A DNA stretch of 44,476 nt from Rhizobium sp. P32RR-XVIII. Lineage in GTDB: Bacteria > Pseudomonadota > Alphaproteobacteria > Rhizobiales > Rhizobiaceae. The notes beneath the pieces were generated by a model. It did no database searches. It was given only the letters and a program-made list of their open reading frames with translations, and was not told the DNA's origin. The DNA lies in the NCBI RefSeq assembly GCF_012641395.1, contig NZ_JABAIH010000027.1, forward strand, positions 1-44,476, written 5' to 3'. Of the stretch, positions 1-8,989 are shown in pieces. How positions within the stretch are numbered: the stretch's first letter is position 1; the number at the start of each line of letters is the position of its first letter. The position numbers were made by a program, and so were the translations under genes.

Positions 1-226
1 TCATCAGCCGGGATTCGGCATGATAGGTCGGCTTCAATCCCGAAATCACTGCAACGGCAGGCACCATAAGCAAAGTGATTACAGCCATTATCAAGACGAT
101 CCTTCGCCGGACGAGGCGCAAGCCTGATGTCAGATCAAAGTCATCCGACTTAGCCTCTATCGGAAACCGGGGTGCATAGCGCATCGAGGAAACGTTGCTG
201 TCTGGCGGAAAAGTTGAAACTGTCAT
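1..226 (-). CDS. Wzz/ExoP-type polysaccharide co-polymerase, N-terminal part (runs off the left edge)
   Basis: Only the first 75 codons are in the window. The reading frame from the ATG at 226 is open to base 1. A polar ~40-residue N-terminus is followed by a basic stretch (RLVRRRIVLIM) and a hydrophobic segment at about residues 43-62, then KPTYHAESRL. This is the arrangement of the first transmembrane helix and start of the periplasmic domain in Wzz/GumC/ExoP chain-length regulators. Such inner-membrane proteins set polymer length with a Wzy polymerase and an OPX exporter. The start codon overlaps the stop of the upstream glycosyltransferase by four bases (ATGA), so it is the last visible gene of the minus-strand operon. 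Whether it carries a C-terminal tyrosine-kinase domain cannot be seen. Confidence 0.65.
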   Translation of the reverse strand, partial: MTVSTFPPDSNVSSMRYAPRFPIEAKSDDFDLTSGLRLVRRRIVLIMAVITLLMVPAVAVISGLKPTYHAESRLM

Positions 227-1359
227 GGTGCGCAAACCGTTGTTCGAGGTTGCATGGAGACAGATTCGTAGAGCTTTTCCAGCGATCGCATATATGCCTT
301 CATACTGAAATGGTTGAGATAGTGGGCGCGGCCTTTGGCCGAGAGACGGTTCCGGATTTCTGGATCGCTAACCAGTTTCGCCAGCGCTGCAGCCAAGGCA
401 TCCTTGTCTCCGACTGGTACGAAGATACCGGTTTCGCCATCGGAGATGGCTTCCTCATGCGCGCCAACACGTGTGGTGACGACGGCGAGCCCGTGGGCAA
501 GTCCCTCGATAACCGCCATTGCCATGCCTTCGGCATGCGAGGGCAAGACCAGGATATCTGCACGTGCACACAGGGCTCGCGCCTTGTCGGCGTCAAGCCA
601 GCCCGGCATCTCCACCAGATTGGAAAGTGCCATCGCTGCAGCCTGACGTCGGTAGTCCTCTACAGGTCCGTCGCCTGCCAGCACGGCTCGCCACCGGAGC
701 TCTTTCATGATCGGATGGCTCAGGGCAAGCAGAAGCTCCTTTACGCCTTTGCGTTCGCTCAGCCGACCGAGAAACACGATCAACGGCGTCTCGCCGACAC
801 GATCATTGCGCGCTCCGGGATCGGGCACACAATTGTGGGCGACAACTATGCGGCGCTCGTCTACGCCCAAAAGTGTCGTTAGCATCGTGCGATCGCGCTG
901 GCCCAGCGCCACGACGCAGTCAGCATATTGAAACATCCGGCGTATGAGAAATTGTTGACGTGGCGAGCGTGCAGCAAAGTCGCTTGCGTAGTCGTAGTCG
1001 TGCAGGTGCAATACGTGATAGCACCCAAGGAAACGGGCAGCCTCCGTCAAGATCAGTTTTCGTGAGGTGCTGCCGCGGCCCGCGACATGGATATGGTGAA
1101 TGCGTTTCGGAGCAATGATCCGATCCTTCGCCATTATCAGGATGGCTCCCAGCAGGCGCACAAATGACGTGCCCGCGAACCATCGAGGCCCTCTGGTGTC
1201 GGTGACGAGGTGTTTTCCGTCGGTCTCTTTCGCCGCGTTTGATATATAGCCAACTAGCCTGCCGATCCCGCCACCGTTCTCGCAGCCACCCGGGAGGTAG
1301 TGACGGACGCTTCTTGCGCTGCGCATTGCTACCCGATTTCCATCAGTGAGCTCCTTCAT
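223..1359 (-). CDS. Glycosyltransferase family 4 (GT-B fold)
   Basis: 378 residues, a normal length for GT4. A C-terminal GT1/GT4 donor domain is clear: VFLGRLSERKGVKELLLA (start of the donor domain), LAGDGP, and VLPSHAEGMAMAVIEGLAHGLAVVTT, which holds the EGxxxxxxE-type nucleotide-sugar binding motif. The N-terminal half is the acceptor domain (HIHVAGRGSTSRK, HLHDYDYAS). It should add one sugar to the lipid-linked repeat unit on the cytoplasmic face. The ATG at 1359 is chosen because it overlaps the stop of the upstream gene by four bases; another ATG lies two codons upstream at 1365. Its stop overlaps the start of the chain-length regulator. Donor and linkage cannot be read from the sequence. 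Confidence 0.85.
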   Translation of the reverse strand: MKELTDGNRVAMRSARSVRHYLPGGCENGGGIGRLVGYISNAAKETDGKHLVTDTRGPRWFAGTSFVRLLGAILIMAKDRIIAPKRIHHIHVAGRGSTSRKLILTEAARFLGCYHVLHLHDYDYASDFAARSPRQQFLIRRMFQYADCVVALGQRDRTMLTTLLGVDERRIVVAHNCVPDPGARNDRVGETPLIVFLGRLSERKGVKELLLALSHPIMKELRWRAVLAGDGPVEDYRRQAAAMALSNLVEMPGWLDADKARALCARADILVLPSHAEGMAMAVIEGLAHGLAVVTTRVGAHEEAISDGETGIFVPVGDKDALAAALAKLVSDPEIRNRLSAKGRAHYLNHFSMKAYMRSLEKLYESVSMQPRTTVCAP

Positions 1360-2456
1360 ACACATGCCCCGACCACCTCACGATAAACCGCCGCGGCCTG
1401 TGCTCCGACCTGTTCAGGCGAATTCGGTCCCATTGCCCATTCGAGCGCGTTGGTCCCGAAATTGCTTCTGAGCGCGCCGTTTTCCGCCAATATTCGGATG
1501 GCCCTCGCAAGCTGTTCCGGATCGCCGGGTGAAACCACCATTCCCAATCCGTTGGGCTGAACGGTGGCTCGCAATTCGCCCACATCGGTCACGATAACCG
1601 GTTTGCCAAAGGCTGCGGCAAGGTTGAGCACACCGCTTTGGGAAGCCTCTGTATAGGGAAGAACAACGATGTCGGCGTCCAAGAAAAGCTGGGCGACCTC
1701 CGCATCTTCGATAAAGCGGTTGCGAATATCGTAGCGCCCGGCATCCCCCATAAGTGGCTGGAAGACCCAAGGGTCGTCGCCGCGGCCTGCAACCGTGATG
1801 CGAAGATGGGGGACGTCCTTGAGCATCGCCTCCGCACGAACCAGATGCTCCAGGCCCTTGTAGGCAAAAATCCGCCCGAAGAGCAGGACGCGCAAACTTC
1901 CATCTTCGTGGCGCCTCACCATGTTCTGCTGCCGAGCGAATTCCGCGTAGCGATGAATGGCGGGATGCGACAGGACATGGACGCAATCCGGAGACTTTGA
2001 ATATCGGTCGACGGCTAGGCGCTTCAGCCCCTCTCCATGCACGACGACATGTCGTGATTGCCTAACCATCAATTCGGCGGCCCAGCCGGGTAGCGTGCGG
2101 GTATCAGCATCGCCGGGATGCAGTTCCACATCATGTACGGTAGTCACAAGCGGAATCGGGCGCCAGAACGGAGCGGCAAGGTTCAACCAGAGCGTAGAGT
2201 TGCTCAAAAGGTGAATGAGGTTCGGCCGCTCCTGCCGGATGAGACGTGTCAGCTGATGCAGGAACCAAGGATTGGAGAGGGAGCGGTGCCGTGGCCAGTC
2301 GAGAAGGTGCAGATCGACAGCCGGATCGAACCAGGAAGCAAGGTGTGCATAGCGCCGGCGCGGAACTCCAAGGACGACCTGCAAGTGTCGCGCGACGCCG
2401 CTAGCGAAGGAGATGGTGTAGTCCTCCAGTTCGGAAACCAGCAGCAGCGCCTTCAT
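1356..2456 (-). CDS. Glycosyltransferase family 4 (GT-B fold)
   Basis: 366 residues. The acceptor half contains TTVHDVELHPGD and VVHGEGLKRLAV. The donor half contains LLFGRIFAYKGLEHLVRA, VAGRGDDPWVF, and VLPYTEASQSGVLNLAAAFGKPVIVTDVG, the GT4 donor-site signature. It ends with the usual C-terminal helix region (EQLARAIRILAENGALR). It is predicted to be a cytoplasmic or membrane-associated transferase for the surface polysaccharide. The ATG overlaps the stop of the preceding GT2 gene by four bases, and its own stop overlaps the next GT4 start, so the four genes are probably translated from one mRNA. It has two separate GT4 signatures from its neighbour and is not a close duplicate by eye. Confidence 0.85.
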   Translation of the reverse strand: MKALLLVSELEDYTISFASGVARHLQVVLGVPRRRYAHLASWFDPAVDLHLLDWPRHRSLSNPWFLHQLTRLIRQERPNLIHLLSNSTLWLNLAAPFWRPIPLVTTVHDVELHPGDADTRTLPGWAAELMVRQSRHVVVHGEGLKRLAVDRYSKSPDCVHVLSHPAIHRYAEFARQQNMVRRHEDGSLRVLLFGRIFAYKGLEHLVRAEAMLKDVPHLRITVAGRGDDPWVFQPLMGDAGRYDIRNRFIEDAEVAQLFLDADIVVLPYTEASQSGVLNLAAAFGKPVIVTDVGELRATVQPNGLGMVVSPGDPEQLARAIRILAENGALRSNFGTNALEWAMGPNSPEQVGAQAAAVYREVVGACV

Positions 2457-3403
2457 TTTGCTGCCTCCGACAAGCCGACATCCCGACCGAGCCGAGGTAA
2501 GTCGCGGGCCGTGCGCAACGCGTCGCGCACTCGCCTAAGCAGGTTTGGTTCTCCGGCAAACAACAGCCCATCGACAGCAAGTTTGAGCCGTGCGCGCGCA
2601 GCGACTCCCTCCAGCCTTGCCGATGCGACCCGGTAAGGATAGTGATCAGTCAGACGCAGCCTTCCCGGTAAATCGTGGGCTGAAAGAAACCGGTTCGTTG
2701 CTTCAACGGAAGCCTGCCAATGAACCATCCGCTTTCGTAGCATGGCGGCATCATCGATCGGCCGATACCAGTTGTTGTTGTGGATTCGGTAGAACCCCAA
2801 TGAATACGGTAAGGCAGCAACGTCCCCCAGGAACGGATATATCCCTGTGAGCCAAGCGTCCGCGGATATACGGAATTGTTCGGGCATATCTCCTGCAGCA
2901 TCCCACGCGCTGCGTCGTACAGCGATGGCGGACGTCATCGGGAAGGGCCACCAACCGGCCGATTTCATGAGCCGCGGCGACAAATCTCCCGAACACAGGG
3001 TTCGAGGGATCGGCTTGAGGGTCGGCGAGCCATCGGTTAGCGTTGGCTGAAGTCGGTGGTAGACAAGCGATACCTGAGGATTCGAACGGAAAGCCGCCGC
3101 CGTCGCCGACAGCTTGCCCGGCGCCCACCAGTCATCGGCGTCCAGAAAACAGAGGATGTCCCCACGGCTCACCCGCACTGCAGCATTTATTGCGGCAGCC
3201 TGTCCCCGGTTATCCTGGCAGAGCACTTTCACCCGGTTATTGTAGGCTTCCAGAATAGAGCGCGACTGGTCGCTGGACCCGTCGTCGACGACGATTGTCT
3301 CGACGTCTGGGGCTTTCTGGTTCAGGGCGCTGTCAATCGCGCGACCGACGAAGCGACCGTAATTGTGATTGTTGATGAGGACGCTGATGGCGGGGCGCTC
3401 CAT
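2453..3403 (-). CDS. Glycosyltransferase family 2 (GT-A fold)
   Basis: 316 residues from the ATG at 3403. The N-terminus PAISVLINNHNYGRFVGRAI, followed by TIVVDDGSSDQS and the metal-binding DADD motif in CFLDADDWW, defines a GT2 inverting transferase. The open frame continues 48 codons further upstream, but that extension does not resemble a GT2 N-terminus, and the ATG at 3403 has a ribosome-binding site (GAGAGG, five bases upstream), so the shorter form is chosen. It is the first gene of the minus-strand operon whose members overlap by four bases. Upstream (3404-3600) is non-coding and leads into repeat copy 1. Confidence 0.85.
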   Translation of the reverse strand: MERPAISVLINNHNYGRFVGRAIDSALNQKAPDVETIVVDDGSSDQSRSILEAYNNRVKVLCQDNRGQAAAINAAVRVSRGDILCFLDADDWWAPGKLSATAAAFRSNPQVSLVYHRLQPTLTDGSPTLKPIPRTLCSGDLSPRLMKSAGWWPFPMTSAIAVRRSAWDAAGDMPEQFRISADAWLTGIYPFLGDVAALPYSLGFYRIHNNNWYRPIDDAAMLRKRMVHWQASVEATNRFLSAHDLPGRLRLTDHYPYRVASARLEGVAARARLKLAVDGLLFAGEPNLLRRVRDALRTARDLPRLGRDVGLSEAAK

Positions 3404-3600
3404 GACACCTCTCAAGCGGGTCGCTGCGCTACACTTTGGTGCGGCAGAGTTGAGAACGCGCGCGTGTTTGGTGGCGCGAAATAGTCGGAAGAAATCCGAT
3501 GCGGTCCGGCTGGCATCATCCCGCGTTGTCGATAGAGAGCCAACCATCGACGAAATCTCCGGGCAGAATCTCCGGCGACCAGTAACGCCCTTGTCATGTA

Positions 3601-3914
3601 GCGTGCGGAACTAGGGCGATGAAGTGGAACCATGGAGATCCTAACCCTTCCAAGCGTCAACTGCGGACAATCAGCCTGCGCCAGAGCCATTGCCGAACTC
3701 ACCGGAAAGAACTGCGCCCAAGCGCGAATGTCCTTCGAGGTATGCATTCATCCCCAAGCTACCGGCGAATGAACACGCGCAACACATGCTCTTATGGGCA
3801 ATCCCGTGAACCCTTGCCGCCAACCATTGGGGAGGGAGGTGCCTCCCAAAGGCTTAGGCGTCACAGCGTCAGTGGGGATGGGCATCTGCGTTAGAGGTAG
3901 GCGCCCCTGCCTTC
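3601..3914. repeat. Direct repeat copy 1 (~310 bp), duplicated methyltransferase 5' end plus intergenic DNA
   Basis: This block aligns with 5018-5326 in the same orientation, roughly 85% identical by eye with small indels. Read on the minus strand, it begins with the equivalent of the methyltransferase start: an ATG at 3633 and codons MVPLHRPSSAR against MVQLHSPGSAR in copy 2. The remainder is the intergenic DNA. Both copies share a short GC-rich stem-loop (near 3826-3849 here) and a conserved TCTGCGTTAGAGGTAG block near the end. No protein-coding signal is visible in the shared non-coding part. The stretch 3404-3600 to its left shows nothing else. Confidence 0.85.
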
Positions 3915-4012
3915 AGACCGGCGCGCTGTTATCCCTCGTGCCTCGCAGATGCCGAGGGAGCACTTAGCGATTCGCCGGAGGCTATATTGAGTCTCTTTTG
4001 CCTACCCGCATA
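3914..4012 (+). pseudogene. Fragment of the wzy polymerase 5' region
   Basis: About 99 bases align with 5536-5633, inside the 5' end of the polymerase gene at 5446, at roughly 75% identity (shared runs CAGATGCCGA, CTTAGCGAT, TTTGCCTACCCG). Relative to copy 2, the ~210 bases between the repeat block and this segment are missing, so the start codon and first ~30 codons are lost. The frame is broken and contains a stop. It is a relic of a duplicated polymerase gene. The following DNA, 4013-4156, shows no recognisable gene. Confidence 0.7.
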
Positions 4013-4156
4013 ACAAGCAGGCCGAAACTTGCATGCATTTTCGGCTAAAGCAGTACCAGTGCCTTCTGGCAGTGAAGCCGCTGCGTCTTCTTGTGTTCAT
4101 GGGGAGCCCTTTCAGCGGAACAGGACATGCTGTTGGCGACGGCGCCACTTACGTGA

Positions 4157-5050
4157 TTACGTGTATGGATTTGGGGGCGATATGTCGATCCGAAAGCCAT
4201 GTCTCTTCAGGTCGCGTAGAAGTTCTGGAGAAGGCGGATTTTTCAAGCAAACCAGGGTTACAAGTCCCGGCGACAGCAACCGTATGCGGCAAGCCAAATC
4301 CTGTGCGTAAACGCCTAACCAATACGCCGCGAGCCGCAGCGAAATTTTTGTTTTGCTTGCACTACTAAGTGGCCCCCACCAGAAGCCATTCATAGGCCTC
4401 CAGGCAATTCCATAGTATCCAAGAGCAGTCATGACTTTAGACGTTTCTGTTCTCGACAACCGGAAGACAAAATTTCCGACGGGTTCGAATTGGTCGTAAG
4501 GATGCTCACCACGTAAGACGCGTTTAATGAGTCTCTTGATACTGCCAAGTGGCGACCATTGGCTGTCGAATGGTTCGATGAGAACGACGCCTACACGAGC
4601 AACGCGCAGCATCTCATATAAGCCGATAGCCGGCCTTGGGAAATGATGATACGCCTCCTTGCATAGCACAAAGTCGAATTGCTCGTCACCGAAGGATATC
4701 CTCTCGGCGTTCTCCTCGGAATACCCATCAATCCAGTTCCGGTGCTTTGCAATAACAAGCGTTGACGAAGATATGCTGGTTGCAAGAACGGATCGAACGT
4801 GCGGTCGTAGGAAATTAGCATCAGTCCCGAAGCGACCATCGCCGACCGTCATCCAAGTTGTGTCTGCAGCATGTCGAAGGAGTGCGTCCAGTGAAGAATA
4901 CATTCGGTCATGATGCAGGCAGTCGATTGTGTCCTGGGCGGCGTAGCGGGAAGGTAGATGACTTTCGGATGCATAGTGATCCTCGTCGTGTCGATGCCGG
5001 AGGTAGGTTCCGCTTATGCGTGCGGAACCAGGACTATGAAGTTGAACCAT
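4157..5050 (-). CDS. Class I SAM-dependent methyltransferase (Methyltransf_11-like)
   Basis: 297 residues. A degenerate SAM-binding motif I (TVGDGRFGTDANFL) is followed by DEQFDFVLCKEAYHHFPRP, the motif seen after strand beta-4 in Methyltransf_11 enzymes, and by MLRVARVGVVLIEPFD. The C-terminal third is specific and probably binds the substrate. In this locus it may methylate a sugar or the polymer end; the substrate cannot be deduced. The ATG at 5050 has a G-rich ribosome-binding site (GGAAGGGG) and the same start region is duplicated in copy 1. The ATG at 4903 is a shorter alternative, but the intervening residues look coding (DEDHYASESHLPSRY). The gene stands alone on the minus strand between the two repeat copies. 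Confidence 0.75.
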   Translation of the reverse strand: MVQLHSPGSARISGTYLRHRHDEDHYASESHLPSRYAAQDTIDCLHHDRMYSSLDALLRHAADTTWMTVGDGRFGTDANFLRPHVRSVLATSISSSTLVIAKHRNWIDGYSEENAERISFGDEQFDFVLCKEAYHHFPRPAIGLYEMLRVARVGVVLIEPFDSQWSPLGSIKRLIKRVLRGEHPYDQFEPVGNFVFRLSRTETSKVMTALGYYGIAWRPMNGFWWGPLSSASKTKISLRLAAYWLGVYAQDLACRIRLLSPGLVTLVCLKNPPSPELLRDLKRHGFRIDISPPNPYT

Positions 5051-5326
5051 CGGAATCCCACCCCTTCCAAGCGTCAACTGCGGACAATCAGCCTGCGCCA
5101 GAGCCATTGCCTGACTTCACCGGAAAGAACTGCGGCCAAGCGCGATGTCCTCGTGGTATGCATTCATCGCCAAGCTAGCGGCGAATGGTCACGCGCAACA
5201 CCTGCTCTTATGGGCAGTCCCGTGAACCGTGCCGCCAACCCTTGAGGAAGGAAGTGCCTCCCAAGGGCTTAGGCGTAACAGCGTCATTGGATGGTGGGTA
5301 TCTGCGTTAGAGGTAGCCCCGCCTTC
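5018..5326. repeat. Direct repeat copy 2 (~310 bp), methyltransferase start and divergent intergenic region
   Basis: This is the partner of 3601-3914. It spans the first codons of the methyltransferase (minus strand) and most of the divergent spacer to the polymerase (plus strand). The shared features are the ribosome-binding region, a stem-loop with CCCTTG/CAAGGG arms (5239-5267), and the TCTGCGTTAGAGGTAG block. Homology resumes at 5536-5633 inside the polymerase gene. Because this copy links two intact gene starts, it is likely the original arrangement and copy 1 the derived one. Between 5327 and 5445 there is only a leader with a GGGGA ribosome-binding site before the ATG at 5446. Confidence 0.85.
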
Positions 5327-5445
5327 GTTTTGTGATTGTTGCCCCGCGGATGTCGCCGGATGATTGTACCTTGGTACAACAGCGTAGCCATGAAAGACAT
5401 ATGTCTTGCACGTTTGCCGCAAACAGACTCTTGTGGGGACCGACA

Positions 5446-6767
5446 ATGAGAGCATATGGGCTTAGAATCGCGCGTGGGCCGACCATCAGTTGGCGAACCA
5501 TAGAATGCTGGGGCGCCGGAATATGTCCTTTTCTGCAGACGGGTGCCCTTTTCCCACTCATGCTGGCAGATGCCGACGGAGCTCTTAGCGATCCAGCCAA
5601 GGCCAAATTGCGTCTCCTTTGCCTACCCGTATACGCATTTGCCGGATTGATCCTGATCCGGAATTTTTCGCAATTTCTCATAGCACTCAGGCGAAATCTG
5701 CTTTTCCCTCTGCTATTTGCCCTGCCGTTTTTGTCTGTCTTGTGGTCTGTAGGCGCATCAACGACCTTAAGGCGCGCCATCGGCCTCCTGTTTACAGTGC
5801 TTTTGGCCTATGTGTTGGCAATACGTTTCACACCGAGACAGCTGCTTCTGCTCGTATTTGCGACCTTGGGAACTTGTGTCGTCCTCAGCGTGGCCATTCT
5901 CGCAGCGTCACCGAATCTCGCCCACATGCCCTTGGATGGCGCGATGCGGGGTATCTTCATCCACAAGAACAGTCTCGGTTGGTATGCCAGCATAATGATA
6001 TTGGTGGCGACGGCCGTGCTGATTGACGGTACTCTAGGCTTGCGGCGAACCGCTTTCGTTCTGTTGATCGCGGGTGGGGTCTGTCTTGTGGGCTCGGGAT
6101 CGATGACCGCGATGATTGCGACGGCATCGGCGTACTGCCTGATCGGATTCTACTCCACCCTACAGAGAACCCGCGGCATCAGCAGCATCGTCGTTATCAT
6201 GGTCTTTGTTCAAGTCACGGTCGTTCTTCTCATTTTGCTTCACGAATTCCTCGTTCCCGCCCTCGAAGCGCTTGGCAAGGATGCCACTCTGACGGGCCGG
6301 GTGCCGTTGTGGGAATTGGTTGACCGTGTGATAGCCAATCATCTTCTGCTCAGCTTTGGCTACCAGGCGTTTTGGACAGAAGCGAACCCAGAAGCGTGGG
6401 TTATTTGGTCAAAAATCAAGTGGCTGGCTCCCCACGCCCACAATGGATTCCGCGATACTATGTTGAGCTTCGGAATAGGCGGAATGACCCTGTTTGTTCT
6501 GATAGTTCTCCGCGCAGCATGCCAAGGCGCGGCCCTTACTGTCGCGGTCCTAAATACGGCTGGCTCTGGCTAAACGTCTTCATGATCATGGTTTTAATAA
6601 TGAATCTGACTGAGAGCATCTTTTTGATCCAGAATGACTGCATTTTCGTTCTGTTTGCCACTGCCATCATCATGTTCTCGCAATATGCTCCCGTCGTTTC
6701 AACCAACCTTAGTCCACCACGGCGCGCCCCCGCACGCAGCATAACGACGGAGCTGCAAATCTCATGA
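5446..6767 (+). pseudogene. wzy: Wzy/ExoQ-type O-antigen polymerase-ligase family protein, frameshifted near its C-terminus
   Basis: From the ATG at 5446 (ribosome-binding site GGGGA) the frame encodes 375 residues with about ten hydrophobic segments, then stops at 6571-6573. It contains SVLWSVGASTTLRRAIGLLFTVLL and RGIFIHKNSLGWYAS, the family signature found in O-antigen ligase/polymerase proteins, and WAPHAHNGFRDT-like LAPHAHNGF. The expected C-terminal helices and LTES motif are present, but in the -1 frame (WLWLNVFMIMVLIMNLTES), which runs to 6767 and overlaps the next gene by ATGA. One lost base at about 6530-6560 therefore truncates the last ~65 residues. It may still be partly functional or reflect a sequence error, but neighbouring genes are decayed too. 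No other polymerase is visible in the window. Confidence 0.8.
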
Positions 6768-8884
6768 GGCTGCGCTTCGCACTGATCTTGAGCATTTTGC
6801 TTGCGACGCTCTTTCCGCAGCCGGGCAATACGGCATCAGTGTGGTCGGATGCAGATGCGCCCGACCGGCTGCAGAAGACGATCAGGGAAGCGACTTGCGC
6901 GGAAGCTTCGGCGGCGGCCCTATCAGCCAAGCTGAATGGGACCTCCTTAAGCGACTTATCGACCAGCACATCCGCGGACCGGGCAATATTCTACGTTTCT
7001 CCGGACGGCGAAGACACCTGGAGTGGCCTCCTTCCTGGGCCAAATCCTCAGCGCACCGAGGTCCTTTCGCCAGCATTGAGAGAGCTCGTGACGCTGCACG
7101 CGAGAAGGGCGGCCAAAGCACAGTTGCAATGGGCAGCGGAGACTACTATCTCGCTCAACCGATAGTCTTCGACTCTCGCGATGCGGGCCTGATCATCACA
7201 GCGAGATGTAACGAGAAGCCGGTTTTACACGGCGGCCCGCTTCTGCGCGGGTGGGCGCCGCAGGCCGATGGTCGCTGGACGGCACCGCTCAGGTTAGTTA
7301 CCTCCAGATGAGCAGGTGGGTGCGATTTTCGTCAATGGGGCCCTTCAAACTCGGCCTCGCTTTCCCAATGCCCCCGTGGATGGAGATCCGCGCAGGGGAT
7401 GGTTGTTTGCTGCCAAGTGCGAGCCGGACGTCGACGTTTGGCAAGGTAACACACGCTTTTGCTTCCATGCCGGCGATCTTCCGACGTTGGGAGATCTGAC
7501 AGGGCTTGTCGTCCACATCGTTGGCGGCTTCCAACCCGGAACCCAATGGGGCAGTGACACACTCCCAGTGGTTTCGATCGATGACGCAGCACGGACTGTT
7601 CATACCAGAGGCACCAGCTATTTCTTCACCGCAGAAGGCAGCCGTTATTTCTTGACCGGGGCGGCGGCCTTGCTCGATGCTCCCGGGGAATGGTGGTACG
7701 ACCCCGTTGCAGGGCAGCTCGACTATATCCCTGCCGACCGACTGTTACCCGGTTCTGCAGTTGTCGCTGGCATCCTACCGACATTCTTCAAGCTGGAGGG
7801 GGCCGATGGCATGGTTGTGTCGGGGCTCCAGTTTCGTGATGGAGCTCCGCAGGGTAGCGGCAAGTTCTATACCGACACCAGAGGATTTGGCGCCATACGG
7901 CTCGAGCACGCGGACCACGTCAGGTTGCTCGGCAACGTCATTGAAAACGTCGGCGTCGGTATCCATGTGTCCGAAAGCGACGAGGTTTTGATCGCCGGCA
8001 ATGTGGATGGCAATGGAATTTACATTGGCACAACCTACGGCAGCTTCGGCAAATCGAACGGTGCCAGAATCCTGTCTAACCATATCCATGACATTGGAAA
8101 GGTTTACTTTGAAACCGCCGGGATATGGTTCCAAGCCGCCGACAGTATGAGGATCGCCCACAACCTGATCGAAAACGCTGCGCAGTTCGGTATCGCCGGC
8201 GGCTCACTGTGGGGGCTGAAGACGCCGTACATGACGCAGTCATCGAATATAACGTGATCCGTAACGCCAATCAGCAGACGGCAGATGGCGGTGCCATCAA
8301 GCTGATGGGCGCGCAGGGCGACCTCCTGAACAGCAGCATCCGCTACAATCTCGTCACCGGAACAGGTCACCTTATGAACAGGGGCGATGGAACGTTTTGG
8401 CCTCCCGGATATGAAAATATCAATGAATGGCCGACTCCTATTAGTTGGGCGATCTACACCGATGGCAAGGCCAGCGGAGTGCGCATTGAAGGAAATACCC
8501 TTACGGGCAACGATCTCGGCGATCGGCATCAACGGCGGCTGGAACAACGTAGTGACTGGAAACGTCATTGCACACGGATCGGGCGCGGCTTTTCGCGTTG
8601 ATGACGGGACCGGCAGGGGCTGGCATCCGCCATGGGCACGCCCAAACCGCGTCGAAGAAAATATTGTATCGGTCGACAATAGCAACGGGCTTGCAGCATA
8701 CGTCTACGCCCCCGACCACGGGCCCGGATACGCGCATTTCGCGCGCAACCGCTACAGCGGCAATCTGAACAACAAGAGCTTCCGAATACACCCGGAGATC
8801 ATGTCTTCGGGAGAATTTGGCAGCCTAAGTGATCTTCAGAAGGCTGGGGGGGACACAGGCAGTGTAGTCGCACATTCCGAGTAA
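6764..8884 (+). pseudogene. Exported right-handed parallel beta-helix protein (polysaccharide lyase/hydrolase-like), four frameshifts
   Basis: A signal peptide (residues 1-23, ending PGNTA) starts at the ATG at 6764, coupled to the polymerase by an ATGA overlap. Coding then passes through frames in order: YVSPDGEDTWSG..., GPFASIERARDAAREKG... (after ~7057), VGAIFVNGALQTRPRFP... (after ~7300), AVIEYNVIRNANQQT... (after ~8213), and AIGINGGWNNVVTGN... (after ~8515), ending at 8884. Joined, these give ~700 residues typical of DUF1565/beta-helix proteins that bind or cleave polysaccharide. The shifts alternate -1, +1, -1, +1. The third is a missing G in a run at 8211-8215. In this position an intact version would be expected to trim the polymer in the periplasm or outside the cell. 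Confidence 0.8.
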
Positions 8885-8929
8885 CATATTGGCGCCGTAA
8901 CAGGCGGTGTTCCTACCGGGCGATAACGC

Positions 8930-8979
8930 CTTCAGCTATGGCTGAAGCGCATAACGCATTCGGGCCGACGCGCCGTCGG
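8930..8979. other. Two adjacent perfect hairpins after the beta-helix pseudogene
   Basis: CTTCAGC/GCTGAAG with a TATG loop occupies 8930-8947, and CCGACG/CGTCGG with a CGC loop occupies 8965-8979. No T-run follows either. They lie between the pseudogene and the IS110-type transposase and could be subterminal structure of that element or a remnant terminator. Confidence 0.4.
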
Positions 8980-8989
8980 CTAGACTTGC

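Noticed and set aside
172..882. 236-codon open frame on the plus strand
   Set aside because: It is antisense to the GT4 gene at 223-1359, has no protein family features, and reflects GC-rich codon structure.
5010..5028. GTTCCGC/GCGGAAC stem at the left edge of repeat copy 2
   Set aside because: It lies inside the methyltransferase coding sequence and is not shared with copy 1, so it is probably incidental.
6520..6575. Programmed -1 frameshifting in wzy
   Set aside because: No XXXYYYZ slippery heptamer is seen at the junction, and the adjacent gene has several frameshifts, so decay or sequence error is more likely.
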